From assembly GCF_001430825.1 (NCBI RefSeq), contig NZ_CP010535.1, positions 2,708,501 through 2,772,500 on the forward strand: a DNA stretch of 64,000 bases. The letters run 5' to 3'. The notes beneath the pieces are model-generated. The model saw only the letters and a list, made by a program, of their open reading frames with translations, was not told where the DNA came from and did not search any database. The position numbers and the translations under genes are program-made. This DNA is from Sediminicola sp. YIK13 (GTDB lineage Bacteria > Bacteroidota > Bacteroidia > Flavobacteriales > Flavobacteriaceae). Shown one piece after another: positions 12,322 through 20,842 of the stretch (positions are counted from its first letter, which is position 1; every line of letters starts with the position of its first letter).

Positions 12322-14580
12322 TTAACGTATGATGGTTATGGTACCTTGTTTTAATACTTCTTTACTGGTCTTTATTTTATAATAAAAAACCATGTTCTGT
12401 TTCGAAAAAGCCGTTGTGGATTCTGGCCAGTTGTTCTGATAATCAACGACGTTTAATATGACCTCTCCTTTGGCATTATAGATCAATACATTAATATCTT
12501 TATTCCTTGAATAGGTATTGGGAATGATCCATTGATCATTGATCCCATCACCATTGACCGTTATTACATTGGGCACCTTAAAGGTGTCTTGCAACACAAC
12601 GGTTATTTGTTTGGTTATTTCGCAATTCTCTATATTGGCAACCAGTAAATAACTTCCTTCTTCCGTAAAGGTCACAGAAGGGGAATCACTCAAGAGGGCG
12701 TTGTTCATGTCCAACCATTGGTAGGAAGTTCCTCCACTTGCCGTAACGGTCTTAGACCCTCCGGATGGAAATACAACTGTTTCAGGGGAATTCAAGGTGA
12801 TCAGTGAATCGTCCAATGGGGCAATGGTAACTTCGTTAGAGGGCAATGGACAACCATTCCTATAGACAACCAATTGGTATTTTCCTGTTTCGGAAACATT
12901 CAATGTCTCCGTTGCTATGTTTAGATCAACGCCATCCTTCATCCAATCAAAAGTGGCTGATGATAAATCTGTTGTGGTACTTATGGTAATGGATTCGGAA
13001 TCATTACAACTTACCAAACTACTGGCAGTTATGTTAAGGTCCTCGTTCACTAAAAGCAAAACATTTAGGGAGTTGGATGTTGGGGTATAGCTTTCTAAAA
13101 CGGCATCCAGTTCATACACTCCGTTTTCGGAGATATCCGTTAAACTGATTGACCTGGCTGTGGCGCCATTAACAACTACACCATCCTTTTTCCACTGGTA
13201 TGTGAAATTGCCTATTAGATCAGCGGTAACATCAGTTTTGGTTCCTTGGTCATCCAAGGCGTTGATAGCATCAATTTCCAATACTATGCTAGTGTTGTTA
13301 CAATCCTCATATTCCGTTGCATAGGCCACAGAAATTTCAAAGGAAGCTGGCACCACTGCTGTAGTGGACTCAGAATCTATCGCGGTTGCGGCACAAGCGC
13401 CACCACTTTGTGAAACCCTGGCAAAATATTCCCCTTGTTGGTCTATAATCAAAGTACTGGTTATTTCACCTGGCACGATTACCCCATCCTTATACCATTG
13501 GTATACTGGAGAGGAGGCAGTGGTGGACACCGAAAGTGTTTTTGTTTGACTTGGCAACAGAACAATATTAGGGTCATTGCCTCTGGTAACGGTAAAATCG
13601 CCTGCATTGGTAATGCTCACAGCAGCAGAACGTTCCAAACATGTACCGTCCCCATCAATTTCAACTGCATAATCGCCTTCAAAGCCGGGAACAGATGCAT
13701 CTACAATGTATGTATGTGCATCAACGACAGGTCCTGTAATGGCTGCTCCATTTTTGAACCAAGTGTAGGTGAGTCCTTGGCCCATGATATTTGCTTCCAA
13801 TGTTTCTGTTTCTCCACTACACAAGGCTGTTTTGGAAGGATCGTTAATCGCAATCCCCAAACTGGCACCCGTGGATATCTCTATATCGTTGGATAAGGTA
13901 TTGGCCGAACCTGAACAAATAGATCCATAATCTACTTCTACCATATATATACCTGCTTGAGAGATCGTTATAGAATTACTTTTCTCCTCAAGCGGCGTTC
14001 CACTTCTATACCAATTATACCGATAGGTTTCTGCATTGGCAACATTATGAACAGCCAAGGTTGCACTATTCCCATCGCAAAGTTCAATACTTCCACCGGA
14101 AGGAATGTTGCCATTACCGTTTGGACTGATCAACAAGGAGGATTTAAAATCTATATAATACATGGAAAAGGCATCTGAAGCCGGACTTGTCTTTGCCGGG
14201 CTAGTGCTTCTAACCCGCATTTTATATCCTTCACCTCTTGCGGTAGTGGGCAAGGAAAACTTAAAATCGAAATTAAAATTAGTATTCTTGGTATTATCTG
14301 ACGCCAGTTGGGTAGGGGTTGCAAAACTTCCGTTCGCATCGGACAATTCCAAAATAAAAGAGTTATCACCATTTACCAAGGGGGTGTTCCATGTAAATTT
14401 TACAAAGTATTCATTAAAATCCGCCGAGGCACAAACAGCTGTCCATGGACTATTCCCCGCAATATTGGGGTTGTCGGCAGGAATAGGTTTGTTGAGTGTC
14501 TGTGCAATGGTATGTGACCATCCCAGTAATAATAGGGCAATTAATATAATGTAGGGCCTGCTATTTGCTTTTGATCTCAT
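12322..14580 (-). CDS. Secreted Ig-like multidomain protein with T9SS type B (CHU_C) sorting domain
   Basis: 752 residues with a signal peptide (to about residue 27, SHTIAQ). The middle is a series of Ig/PKD-like domains with recurring (Y/F)-x-W-(F/Y/L/M)-(K/R)-x-G motifs (for example YNWYRSG, YTWFKNG, YQWYKDG, YQWKKDG), typical of surface proteins. Residues about 670-752 form the gliding-motility-associated C-terminal domain: PNVITVNGDGINDQWIIP, then an N-x-(K)GE turn and a basic end. That is the type B signal that directs T9SS export without the classical cleaved signal. It resembles the SprC/SprD companions of SprB in position and architecture, but I cannot assign either name. It is first in the adhesin locus and has its own upstream regulatory module. 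Confidence 0.85.
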   Translation of the reverse strand: MRSKANSRPYIILIALLLLGWSHTIAQTLNKPIPADNPNIAGNSPWTAVCASADFNEYFVKFTWNTPLVNGDNSFILELSDANGSFATPTQLASDNTKNTNFNFDFKFSLPTTARGEGYKMRVRSTSPAKTSPASDAFSMYYIDFKSSLLISPNGNGNIPSGGSIELCDGNSATLAVHNVANAETYRYNWYRSGTPLEEKSNSITISQAGIYMVEVDYGSICSGSANTLSNDIEISTGASLGIAINDPSKTALCSGETETLEANIMGQGLTYTWFKNGAAITGPVVDAHTYIVDASVPGFEGDYAVEIDGDGTCLERSAAVSITNAGDFTVTRGNDPNIVLLPSQTKTLSVSTTASSPVYQWYKDGVIVPGEITSTLIIDQQGEYFARVSQSGGACAATAIDSESTTAVVPASFEISVAYATEYEDCNNTSIVLEIDAINALDDQGTKTDVTADLIGNFTYQWKKDGVVVNGATARSISLTDISENGVYELDAVLESYTPTSNSLNVLLLVNEDLNITASSLVSCNDSESITISTTTDLSSATFDWMKDGVDLNIATETLNVSETGKYQLVVYRNGCPLPSNEVTIAPLDDSLITLNSPETVVFPSGGSKTVTASGGTSYQWLDMNNALLSDSPSVTFTEEGSYLLVANIENCEITKQITVVLQDTFKVPNVITVNGDGINDQWIIPNTYSRNKDINVLIYNAKGEVILNVVDYQNNWPESTTAFSKQNMVFYYKIKTSKEVLKQGTITIIR

Positions 14581-14692
14581 AATTTGGGCGTATTCATAGA
14601 ACCTGACAGGGAATCCTTTGCTCGATTGACGTAGAAGAGATTTTAAATTGTTGATAAAATCTTGATAACCTTAAAGCTCTATACTATATAAC

Positions 14693-14778
14693 AACAAATA
14701 TTATATTTAATTATAGCCCCGAGAATTTAATGTTGTCTTAGGGATTAATTCTGTTGTGAAACCCTTTTATTACATGGT
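14693..14778 (-). promoter_or_regulatory. Predicted promoter module upstream of the CHU_C/PorP operon, matching the adhesin module
   Basis: Plus-strand blocks are AACAAATATT (14693-14702), TGTTGT (14731-14736), TGTTGTGAAAC (14752-14762) and CATGGT (14773-14778). The spacers of 28, 15 and 10 bp are identical to those at 9802-9887. The -7-like AATATTTG lies about 114 bp before the start codon at 14580. The module ends only about 40 bp from the glnS -7 element on the other strand, so the two divergent promoters may influence one another. Confidence 0.65.
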
Positions 14779-14815
14779 CATCTCCTTTTCTACTACAGGA
14801 TCACCGCAATTTTGC

Positions 14816-14823
14816 TACATTTG
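14816..14823 (+). promoter_or_regulatory. glnS -7 element
   Basis: TACATTTG is a perfect match to the Bacteroidota -7 consensus TAnnTTTG and lies 18 bp before the glnS start codon. I see no clear -33 TTG at the expected distance. Confidence 0.55.
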
Positions 14824-14841
14824 TGCTCTTAATACAAATAC

Positions 14842-16527
14842 ATGAGCGAAACATCTAGGTCTCTAAATTTCATAGAGCACATTATTGATGAGGATTTAGC
14901 CAATGGCTTTCCTAAAGAAAAACTTCGATTCCGATTTCCACCGGAGCCAAATGGCTATCTGCACATCGGGCACGCCAGCTCAATTTGTTTGAACTTCGGA
15001 CTGGGATTGCGCTATGGTGCACCCGTTAATCTGAGGTTCGATGATACCAATCCGGCTAAGGAAGAACAGGAGTTTGTAGACGCCATAAAAAAAGATGTGC
15101 AATGGCTTGGTTTTGAATGGGATACCGAATGTTATGCATCCGATTACTTTCAGCAACTATACGACTGGGCCGTGATGCTCATAAAGGAAGGGAAAGCCTA
15201 TGTGGACAGTCAGTCTTCGGAGGAAATTGCCAAGCAAAAAGGCACTCCAACCGAAGCGGGCAGCAATAGTCCCTTTAGGGAGAGATCAATAGAAGAGAGC
15301 CTTGAACTCTTTGAAGCCATGAAAAATGGGGATTTCAAAGAAGGTCAACATGTACTGCGTGCTAAAATAGACATGTCCTCCTCCAATATGTTAATGAGGG
15401 ATCCTATTCTTTACAGAATACTACACAGGGCGCACCATCGAACAAATACCGATTGGTGTATTTATCCGATGTACGATTGGACGCACGGGGAGAGTGATTA
15501 TATCGAACAAGTATCACATTCCTTGTGTACTTTAGAGTTTGCGATGCACCGTGAGCTTTATGACTGGTTCCTAAATCAGGTGGTAGTGGAAGGAAAGGTA
15601 CGCCCAAAACAAAGGGAATTTGCCAGAAGGAACCTTAGCCATACTGTTGTAAGCAAGCGTAAATTACTGCAATTGGTGGAAAAAAACGTGGTGTCCGGAT
15701 GGGACGACCCCAGAATGCCCACCATATCAGGGATGAGAAGAAGGGGTTATACCCCGGAATCCATCCGCAATTTTGTAGATACCATTGGTATTGCCAAAAG
15801 GGAGAATGTGGTTGATGTTTCTCTGTTGGAATTTTGCGTAAGGGAGCACCTTAACAAAATAGCACCCCGCGTTATGGCGGTCTTGGATCCTGTTAAATTG
15901 GTCATTACCAATTATCCGGAAGGGGAGGTAGAATGGCTTGAAGCAGAAAACAATCCGGAAGATGAATCGGCTGGTAACCGATCGGTACCATTTTCGAGAG
16001 AGCTTTATATTGAGCAGGATGACTTTAAGGAAGAAGCCAATCGCAAGTTTTTTAGATTGAAATTAGGCGGAGAAGTGCGCCTCAAAAATGGCTATATCAT
16101 TAAGGCCGAGAGTTGCACTAAGGATATCCATGGAAATATTACCGAAATACAGTGCACCTATGATCCAAAAAGTAAGAGTGGTAGTGGTACGGAAGAAAGT
16201 CTTAGAAAGGTAAAAGGGACGCTACACTGGGTCTCTGTTGCCCATGCCGTTCCGGCTGAGGTAAGGTTGTATGACCGATTATTTAACGATGCTACACCAG
16301 ACGCACATAAAGACCAGGACTTTATGGATTTCGTAAATCCAAACTCCTTGGAAGTTATTATCGGGTATGTTGAGCCTAGTTTAAAGGAAGCAAAGGTTGG
16401 CGATATTTTTCAATTCCAACGTTTGGGATATTTTAACATCGAAAAAGACGCTACTCCAGAAAAACTGATTTTCAATCGCACAGTTGGTTTAAGGGATACC
16501 TGGGGTAAAATCCAAGAAAAAGAATAA
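14842..16527 (+). CDS. glnS: Glutaminyl-tRNA synthetase
   Basis: 561 residues, normal length for GlnRS. It charges tRNA-Gln with glutamine in the cytoplasm. The class I signatures are present: PPEPNGYLHIGHASS with HIGH at residues 41-44, and the KMSKS-equivalent VVSKRKL at about 269-275. The Rossmann core shows the GlnRS-specific FDDTNPAKE and YDWTHGESDYIEQVSHS segments, and the C-terminal half is the two-barrel anticodon-binding domain. A GluRS gene lies 2.5 kb away, so this organism appears to charge glutamine directly. The gene is transcribed alone from a TAnnTTTG promoter and ends in a strong hairpin terminator. Confidence 0.97.
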   Translation: MSETSRSLNFIEHIIDEDLANGFPKEKLRFRFPPEPNGYLHIGHASSICLNFGLGLRYGAPVNLRFDDTNPAKEEQEFVDAIKKDVQWLGFEWDTECYASDYFQQLYDWAVMLIKEGKAYVDSQSSEEIAKQKGTPTEAGSNSPFRERSIEESLELFEAMKNGDFKEGQHVLRAKIDMSSSNMLMRDPILYRILHRAHHRTNTDWCIYPMYDWTHGESDYIEQVSHSLCTLEFAMHRELYDWFLNQVVVEGKVRPKQREFARRNLSHTVVSKRKLLQLVEKNVVSGWDDPRMPTISGMRRRGYTPESIRNFVDTIGIAKRENVVDVSLLEFCVREHLNKIAPRVMAVLDPVKLVITNYPEGEVEWLEAENNPEDESAGNRSVPFSRELYIEQDDFKEEANRKFFRLKLGGEVRLKNGYIIKAESCTKDIHGNITEIQCTYDPKSKSGSGTEESLRKVKGTLHWVSVAHAVPAEVRLYDRLFNDATPDAHKDQDFMDFVNPNSLEVIIGYVEPSLKEAKVGDIFQFQRLGYFNIEKDATPEKLIFNRTVGLRDTWGKIQEKE

Positions 16528-16881
16528 AATAGTCAATAGCTATTACTATTAACATACCAATGGTTTTTTTCTATTGAAAACCATTGGTTTTAAGCCGTTT
16601 TTATCGATTTTTGAGGTGCAAACGATTGCACTGATGTTAATTCTTGCCAGCCCTCCCCTTGTGGGCTTAAAATAGCATTTCGTTAGCATACAGTCAAAAA
16701 TTTCATGGATGGCATCAATCATTCTTACCCATCTATATTATTTTTACTTTCCAGGTAGGTTATTGATTTTATCACCTTATCAATATCGATAAATTTCGAT
16801 TTAACCGAACGTTAACAAGGATTGTTACAATTTGATTGTACCTTTTGCATAAATCAAACATTAATTATTAAATTTAAATAT
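16528..16881. other. 354-bp intergenic region between glnS and the YtxH operon
   Basis: It contains the glnS terminator at 16556-16591 and, near the far end, TACCTTTTG (16839-16847), a possible -7 element for the YtxH operon. I see no gene in the rest. Confidence 0.5.
16556..16591 (+). terminator. Intrinsic terminator of glnS
   Basis: A perfect 12-bp stem, ACCAATGGTTTT against AAAACCATTGGT, with a 9-11 nt loop and a short T run after it, located 28 bp past the glnS stop. Confidence 0.75.
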
Positions 16882-17211
16882 ATGTCAGACAATACAGGAA
16901 CTACATTTTTAGCCCTACTAACAGGAGCAGCCATCGGAATTGGTGTGGGAATACTTTACGCACCGGACAAAGGCGAGAAAACGAGAAAGAAAATAAAGAA
17001 AAAAGCGATGGATACCACACAGGATGTGACAGATCGCATAGCAAATCTTTCTGAGGAGTTATCCAAAACTGCGGATGCCAAAAAAGTAGACTTTGAAAAA
17101 CGATTGGAGAAAACCATTTCGAGCATGAGCTATAAGGCAGATGATATTATCGTAACTTTAGAAAAGAAATTGGAAGAGTTAAGGCAGAAAAATGCCCAAC
17201 TTCAGAAATAA
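16882..17211 (+). CDS. YtxH domain-containing protein
   Basis: 109 residues from ATG 16882 (MSDNTGTTFLALLTG); an upstream TTG in the same frame would add 20 residues that do not look like part of the family. One N-terminal membrane segment (about 8-26, ALLTGAAIGIGVGILYAP) is followed by the YtxH hallmark DKGEKTRKKIKKKA and a charged helical tail. YtxH proteins are small membrane-anchored proteins linked to general stress in other bacteria; no biochemical role is established. It is first in a three-gene operon. Confidence 0.8.
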   Translation: MSDNTGTTFLALLTGAAIGIGVGILYAPDKGEKTRKKIKKKAMDTTQDVTDRIANLSEELSKTADAKKVDFEKRLEKTISSMSYKADDIIVTLEKKLEELRQKNAQLQK

Positions 17212-17217
17212 GCGCCT

Positions 17218-17568
17218 ATGGCTTTTGAAGAATTAAAAGAAAATCTTTCCGAAGCGGACACAAACGTTAGGGCCTTTATAGAACAAAGTGCGGAGTATTA
17301 CCAGCTCAAGACCTTCAAGGTTTTAATGAGAGGGGTTACTTCCTTGATTAAAATGCTATTATTGGGTGCAATTGCGCTCTTGGCCCTTCTTATGCTCTCT
17401 ATTGCAGCGGGATTCGGAATTGGCCAGGCCTTGGAAAATACCTCTTATGGATTTTTATGTGTAGGGTTATTTTATATACTGATAGGTATCGTGATTTATC
17501 TATTAAAGGATAAATTAAATAAACCGTTATTGGAGAAGTTTTCTGAATTTTATTTTGATGATATATGA
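17218..17568 (+). CDS. Holin-superfamily-like (Actinobacterial Holin-X / DUF1469 type) membrane protein
   Basis: 116 residues. An N-terminal amphipathic helix is followed by two membrane segments, about residues 40-65 (MLLLGAIALLALLMLSIAAG) and 75-95 (FLCVGLFYILIGIVIYLL). This layout matches the phage-holin superfamily III / DUF1469 proteins that sit beside YtxH genes in many Bacteroidota chromosomes. The name is historical: no lysis cassette or phage gene is near. It starts 6 bp after the YtxH gene and its last four bases overlap the next start. Confidence 0.7.
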   Translation: MAFEELKENLSEADTNVRAFIEQSAEYYQLKTFKVLMRGVTSLIKMLLLGAIALLALLMLSIAAGFGIGQALENTSYGFLCVGLFYILIGIVIYLLKDKLNKPLLEKFSEFYFDDI

Positions 17569-17783
17569 TCGCCGACAAGAAATACAGCTCCTTTCAGGAG
17601 ATAGACGACAGATTGAAAATCTTAAGATTGCAAAAAAATATCAGCAGGGAATCTTTAAAATACAATCTTAAAAAATCCAAGGAAACTTTTTATCCAACAC
17701 ATGTGCTGGGAGAATTTAGCGGCGTGTTCCAAAAAGTTATTCTAGGTTTTATTCTTAAAAAAATCCTTAAGAAGTTTACCTGA
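17565..17783 (+). CDS. Small basic protein, third gene of the YtxH operon (DUF6327-like)
   Basis: 72 residues, lysine-rich. The N-terminus (YSSFQEIDDRLKILRLQKNI) looks like the small family that follows YtxH/holin-like genes in flavobacteria, which I recall as DUF6327; the name is from memory. The second half is basic and hydrophobic (VILGFILKKILKKF) and could lie on the membrane. It overlaps the previous gene by four bases, so translation is probably coupled. Function unknown. Confidence 0.65.
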   Translation: MIADKKYSSFQEIDDRLKILRLQKNISRESLKYNLKKSKETFYPTHVLGEFSGVFQKVILGFILKKILKKFT

Positions 17784-17806
17784 GTAACCTTTGGTGAAGA
17801 TCTAAT

Positions 17807-17851
17807 AAAAAACCCATCCTCGCTCCATAAAAAGAGCAAGGATGGGTTTTT
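17807..17851. terminator. Bidirectional terminator between the YtxH operon and the SPFH gene
   Basis: Stem AAAACCCATCCT-GCTC pairs with GAGC-AGGATGGGTTTT, with one unpaired base on each side and an eight-base loop. A-rich and T-rich flanks on opposite sides let it end transcription from both converging units. Confidence 0.8.
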
Positions 17852-17868
17852 ATTTACCCTAGTTCCGT

Positions 17869-18816
17869 TTATGATTTTCTGGGCTTTTTAATTTCTTTTG
17901 GAGCCACAATTTTATTTTTCATAGATTCTCCAATCATATTGCTAGCCGTAAAGGATGCCACCATATTGTTCAGCATATCACTTCCTGCTTGGGGCGAATT
18001 AGGCAATAGGATTAGGTTCGTATTCGTAGCTTCCCCTATTGACTGCAAGGTGTCATAGTGTTGTGTAACCACGATTAATGCAGAAGCTTCCTGGGAGTTG
18101 ATCCCTACCTTGTTTAATACTTCTACTGACTCCTCCAGTCCACGGGCTATTTCACGTCTTTGATCAGCAATACCCTGTCCCTGTAGCCTTTTGCTCTCAG
18201 CTTCGGCCTTTGCCTTTTCAACAATAAGAATACGCGCTGCATCCCCTTCAAATTGCGCTGCAATCTTTTCCCTCTCAGAAGCATTAATTCTATTCATCGC
18301 CTCTTTTACCTGGGCATCCGGATCTATATCCGTTACCAGGGTCTTTATTATGTCATACCCGTAATCCAGCATAGCATCCTGCAATTCAGTTTTTACTGCA
18401 ATGGCAATATCATCTTTCTTTACAAACACATCGTCAAGTTTCATTTTTGGAACCTCTGCACGAACCACGTCAAAGACATAAGAAGTAATCTGATCATGCG
18501 GGTACTCTAACTGATAGAAAGCCTCGTACACTTTTTCTTTTAGGACCACGTATTGCACAGATATCTTGAGTTTCACAAAAACATCGTCCAATGTTTTGGT
18601 CTCCACAATCACATCCAATTGTTGAATTTTTAGACCTAGCCTTGCTGCAATCCGGTCAATCAGTGGTATTTTCATCTGTAGTCCGGAGGTTCTTATACTC
18701 TGAAATTTTCCAAATCGCTCTATGATGACTGCTGTCTGTTGCTTTACAGTAAAAAAAGAAGAAAAAAGTATAACCAAACCGATGAGAATTACCGGAATTA
18801 ATAAGAAACTGCCCAT
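17869..18816 (-). CDS. SPFH/Band 7 membrane protein (QmcA/stomatin-like)
   Basis: 315 residues. One N-terminal membrane segment (about 3-23, SFLLIPVILIGLVILFSSFF) is followed by the Band 7/PHB domain (TVKQQTAVIIERFGKFQSI, then IPLIDR), a helical coiled region rich in A, E and K (about 180-225, KAKAEAESKRLQGQGIADQR) and a basic tail. SPFH proteins form ring-like oligomers that organise membrane microdomains and often control proteases such as FtsH. No NfeD partner gene is beside it, which favours the stand-alone QmcA/YbbK type. Transcribed alone. Confidence 0.85.
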   Translation of the reverse strand: MGSFLLIPVILIGLVILFSSFFTVKQQTAVIIERFGKFQSIRTSGLQMKIPLIDRIAARLGLKIQQLDVIVETKTLDDVFVKLKISVQYVVLKEKVYEAFYQLEYPHDQITSYVFDVVRAEVPKMKLDDVFVKKDDIAIAVKTELQDAMLDYGYDIIKTLVTDIDPDAQVKEAMNRINASEREKIAAQFEGDAARILIVEKAKAEAESKRLQGQGIADQRREIARGLEESVEVLNKVGINSQEASALIVVTQHYDTLQSIGEATNTNLILLPNSPQAGSDMLNNMVASFTASNMIGESMKNKIVAPKEIKKPRKS

Positions 18817-18992
18817 GTTTAAAAGTTTTAAATTAGTTTAATAGATGTGCCTAATACATCGCTATATCTGTCGCAAAAATTCGGTAATTGTTACAGTGGT
18901 GATCGAAATACTATTTGGTTATCAAAATGATGCTTTTTAATCCAAAAAAAACCCCTAGGAATAGGAGATTTTATTTTTCAGTGCATCTCAAC

Positions 18993-20504
18993 TTATGAGA
19001 TATTGTTTATGGCATTCTCAATACGTTTAATTGCCTCTTCTTTGCCAATTATCCCTAAAATATCAAAAACATGGGCGCCCTTCATCTCCCCAACGAGTAC
19101 CAAGCGCAGAGGTGGCATGACCTTTCCAAAAGAAAGTTCCTCCTTGGCTATCCACTCCTTTACTATGGTCTCCACATTTTCTGAAGAAAAATCATCTATT
19201 CCAACCAATACGGTTATCAGTTGATTTAATATTTCTGGTGTTTTTTCCTTCCACTGTTTTTTTACTGCCTTTTGTTCGTAAGAGGTGGGCGCCTCGAAGA
19301 AATAATCACCCAATTCCCAGAATTCCTTTACAAATGTGGCCCTTTCTTTTATTAAAGCAATTATTTTGATAATATCATTTAAATTCTTTTTATCTAATAC
19401 CTTAGGGTGGGTCTCGTTCAGTATATCCTTAAATAATACCGCTAGTTCCTCATCGCTCTTCTCCTGAAGGTATTGATGATTGTACCATTTGGTTTTTTCG
19501 GGGTCAAATCGAGCTCCAGATTTATGAACCCGTTCCAAAGTGAAGGCCTCGGTAAGTTCTTCCAAGCTAAAGATCTCCTGTTCCGTACCTGGATTCCATC
19601 CCAACAACGCAAGGAAATTTATTACAGCTTCCGGAAAATATCCTTCCTCCCTATACCCGTTGGATTCATTCCATGATAATGGAAATACCGGAAACCCTAA
19701 CTTTTCTCCATCACGCTTACTCAGCTTTCCTTTTCCGACTGGCTTCATGATCAAAGGTAAATGCGCAAATTCTGGTGCCTCCCATCCGAATGCATCGTAC
19801 AATTGTTGGTGTAGCGCCAAGGAGGGAAGCCATTCTTCCCCACGGATTACATGGGTAATTTCCATCAGGTGGTCATCCACTATATTTGCCAAATGATAGG
19901 TGGGCATACCATCACTCTTAAACAAAACCTTATCATCCAACACATTGGTGTCAATTTCTATGGATCCCCTTATAATGTCTTGCAATGACAACTTTTGATC
20001 TTGGGGTGATTTAAAACGGATTACATAGTCCATCCCCGAACTTAATTTTTTATCCACTTCCTCTTTGGACATGGCAAGGGAATTATTTAGTTTTTCCCTA
20101 TTGTGCCAATTGTAAATAAAAGTTTTGCCCTTCTCTTCATGGTCCTTTCTGTGGGCATCCAATTCTTCCGTAGTATCAAAAGCATAGTAGGCATGGCCAC
20201 TGGCCACCAATTGATCCGCATACTTCTTGTAAATATGTTTCCTTTCACTTTGCCTATAAGGTCCAAAATTGCCCTCTTTCCCTGGGCCTTCATCAAAGGG
20301 TATATTACACCAATTAAGGGCGTCCACAATATATTTTTCCGCTCCTTCTACATATCTGTTCTGATCTGTGTCTTCTATTCGAAGCACAAAATCTCCCTTA
20401 TGCTTCTTGGCAAATAAATAATTGAAAAGCGCTGTTCTGACGCCTCCGATATGTAATCCTCCGGTTGGACTAGGTGCAAAACGCACGCGTACTCTTTTGG
20501 TCAT
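18993..20504 (-). CDS. gltX: Glutamyl-tRNA synthetase
   Basis: 503 residues, standard GluRS length. It attaches glutamate to tRNA-Glu. Class I motifs are visible: RFAPSPTGGLHIGGVRTALF with the HIGG form of HIGH at residues 18-21, and GKGKLSKRDGEKLG as the KMSKS loop at about 255-265. FLALLGWNPGTEQEIFSLEEL and the helical C-terminal anticodon-binding domain are also typical. A perfect TAnnTTTG element lies upstream on the same strand. The gene diverges from the DUF4175 gene. Confidence 0.97.
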   Translation of the reverse strand: MTKRVRVRFAPSPTGGLHIGGVRTALFNYLFAKKHKGDFVLRIEDTDQNRYVEGAEKYIVDALNWCNIPFDEGPGKEGNFGPYRQSERKHIYKKYADQLVASGHAYYAFDTTEELDAHRKDHEEKGKTFIYNWHNREKLNNSLAMSKEEVDKKLSSGMDYVIRFKSPQDQKLSLQDIIRGSIEIDTNVLDDKVLFKSDGMPTYHLANIVDDHLMEITHVIRGEEWLPSLALHQQLYDAFGWEAPEFAHLPLIMKPVGKGKLSKRDGEKLGFPVFPLSWNESNGYREEGYFPEAVINFLALLGWNPGTEQEIFSLEELTEAFTLERVHKSGARFDPEKTKWYNHQYLQEKSDEELAVLFKDILNETHPKVLDKKNLNDIIKIIALIKERATFVKEFWELGDYFFEAPTSYEQKAVKKQWKEKTPEILNQLITVLVGIDDFSSENVETIVKEWIAKEELSFGKVMPPLRLVLVGEMKGAHVFDILGIIGKEEAIKRIENAINNIS

Positions 20505-20842
20505 AAGTATAATTTAAAGTCACAAAGATAGGGCTTGTAACGGCAAGAAAAAATATTTTAGTCCAGGAGATAAGAACAGTGTGACCCCTCTATTTTCTCC
20601 GAATGTAACCCAACATTTACCAAACAAAACCGTTCCTTTTCTATGGCTTAAGTGAATGATCAATTGCTTGAATTACTTTAGTGGATATTAATTTATCCCG
20701 ATTTGAGTCTTATTCTGATAATCATCTCAAAAAGAATAAGGCGCTTTCTTAAAATACAGCAATTCCCTAGCGGTGCTTTTTAACAGATTTTTAATCCCTA
20801 TTTTTCAGGAATCGGGTATCTTGGTATAAAATACAGCTGATT
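20505..20842. other. 338-bp divergent promoter region between gltX and the DUF4175 gene
   Basis: No gene is visible. On the gltX side TATCTTTG (minus strand, 20523-20530) is a perfect -7 element. On the other side TATCTTGG (20817-20824) is a weaker candidate close to the proposed TTG start at 20843. Confidence 0.5.
20523..20530 (-). promoter_or_regulatory. gltX -7 element
   Basis: Read on the minus strand this is TATCTTTG, a perfect TAnnTTTG match, 18 bp before the gltX start codon. No -33 TTG sits at the usual spacing. Confidence 0.55.

Noticed and set aside
17218-17568. Holin-like gene as evidence of a prophage
   Set aside because: No other phage gene is near and the YtxH/holin-like pairing is normal in chromosomes.
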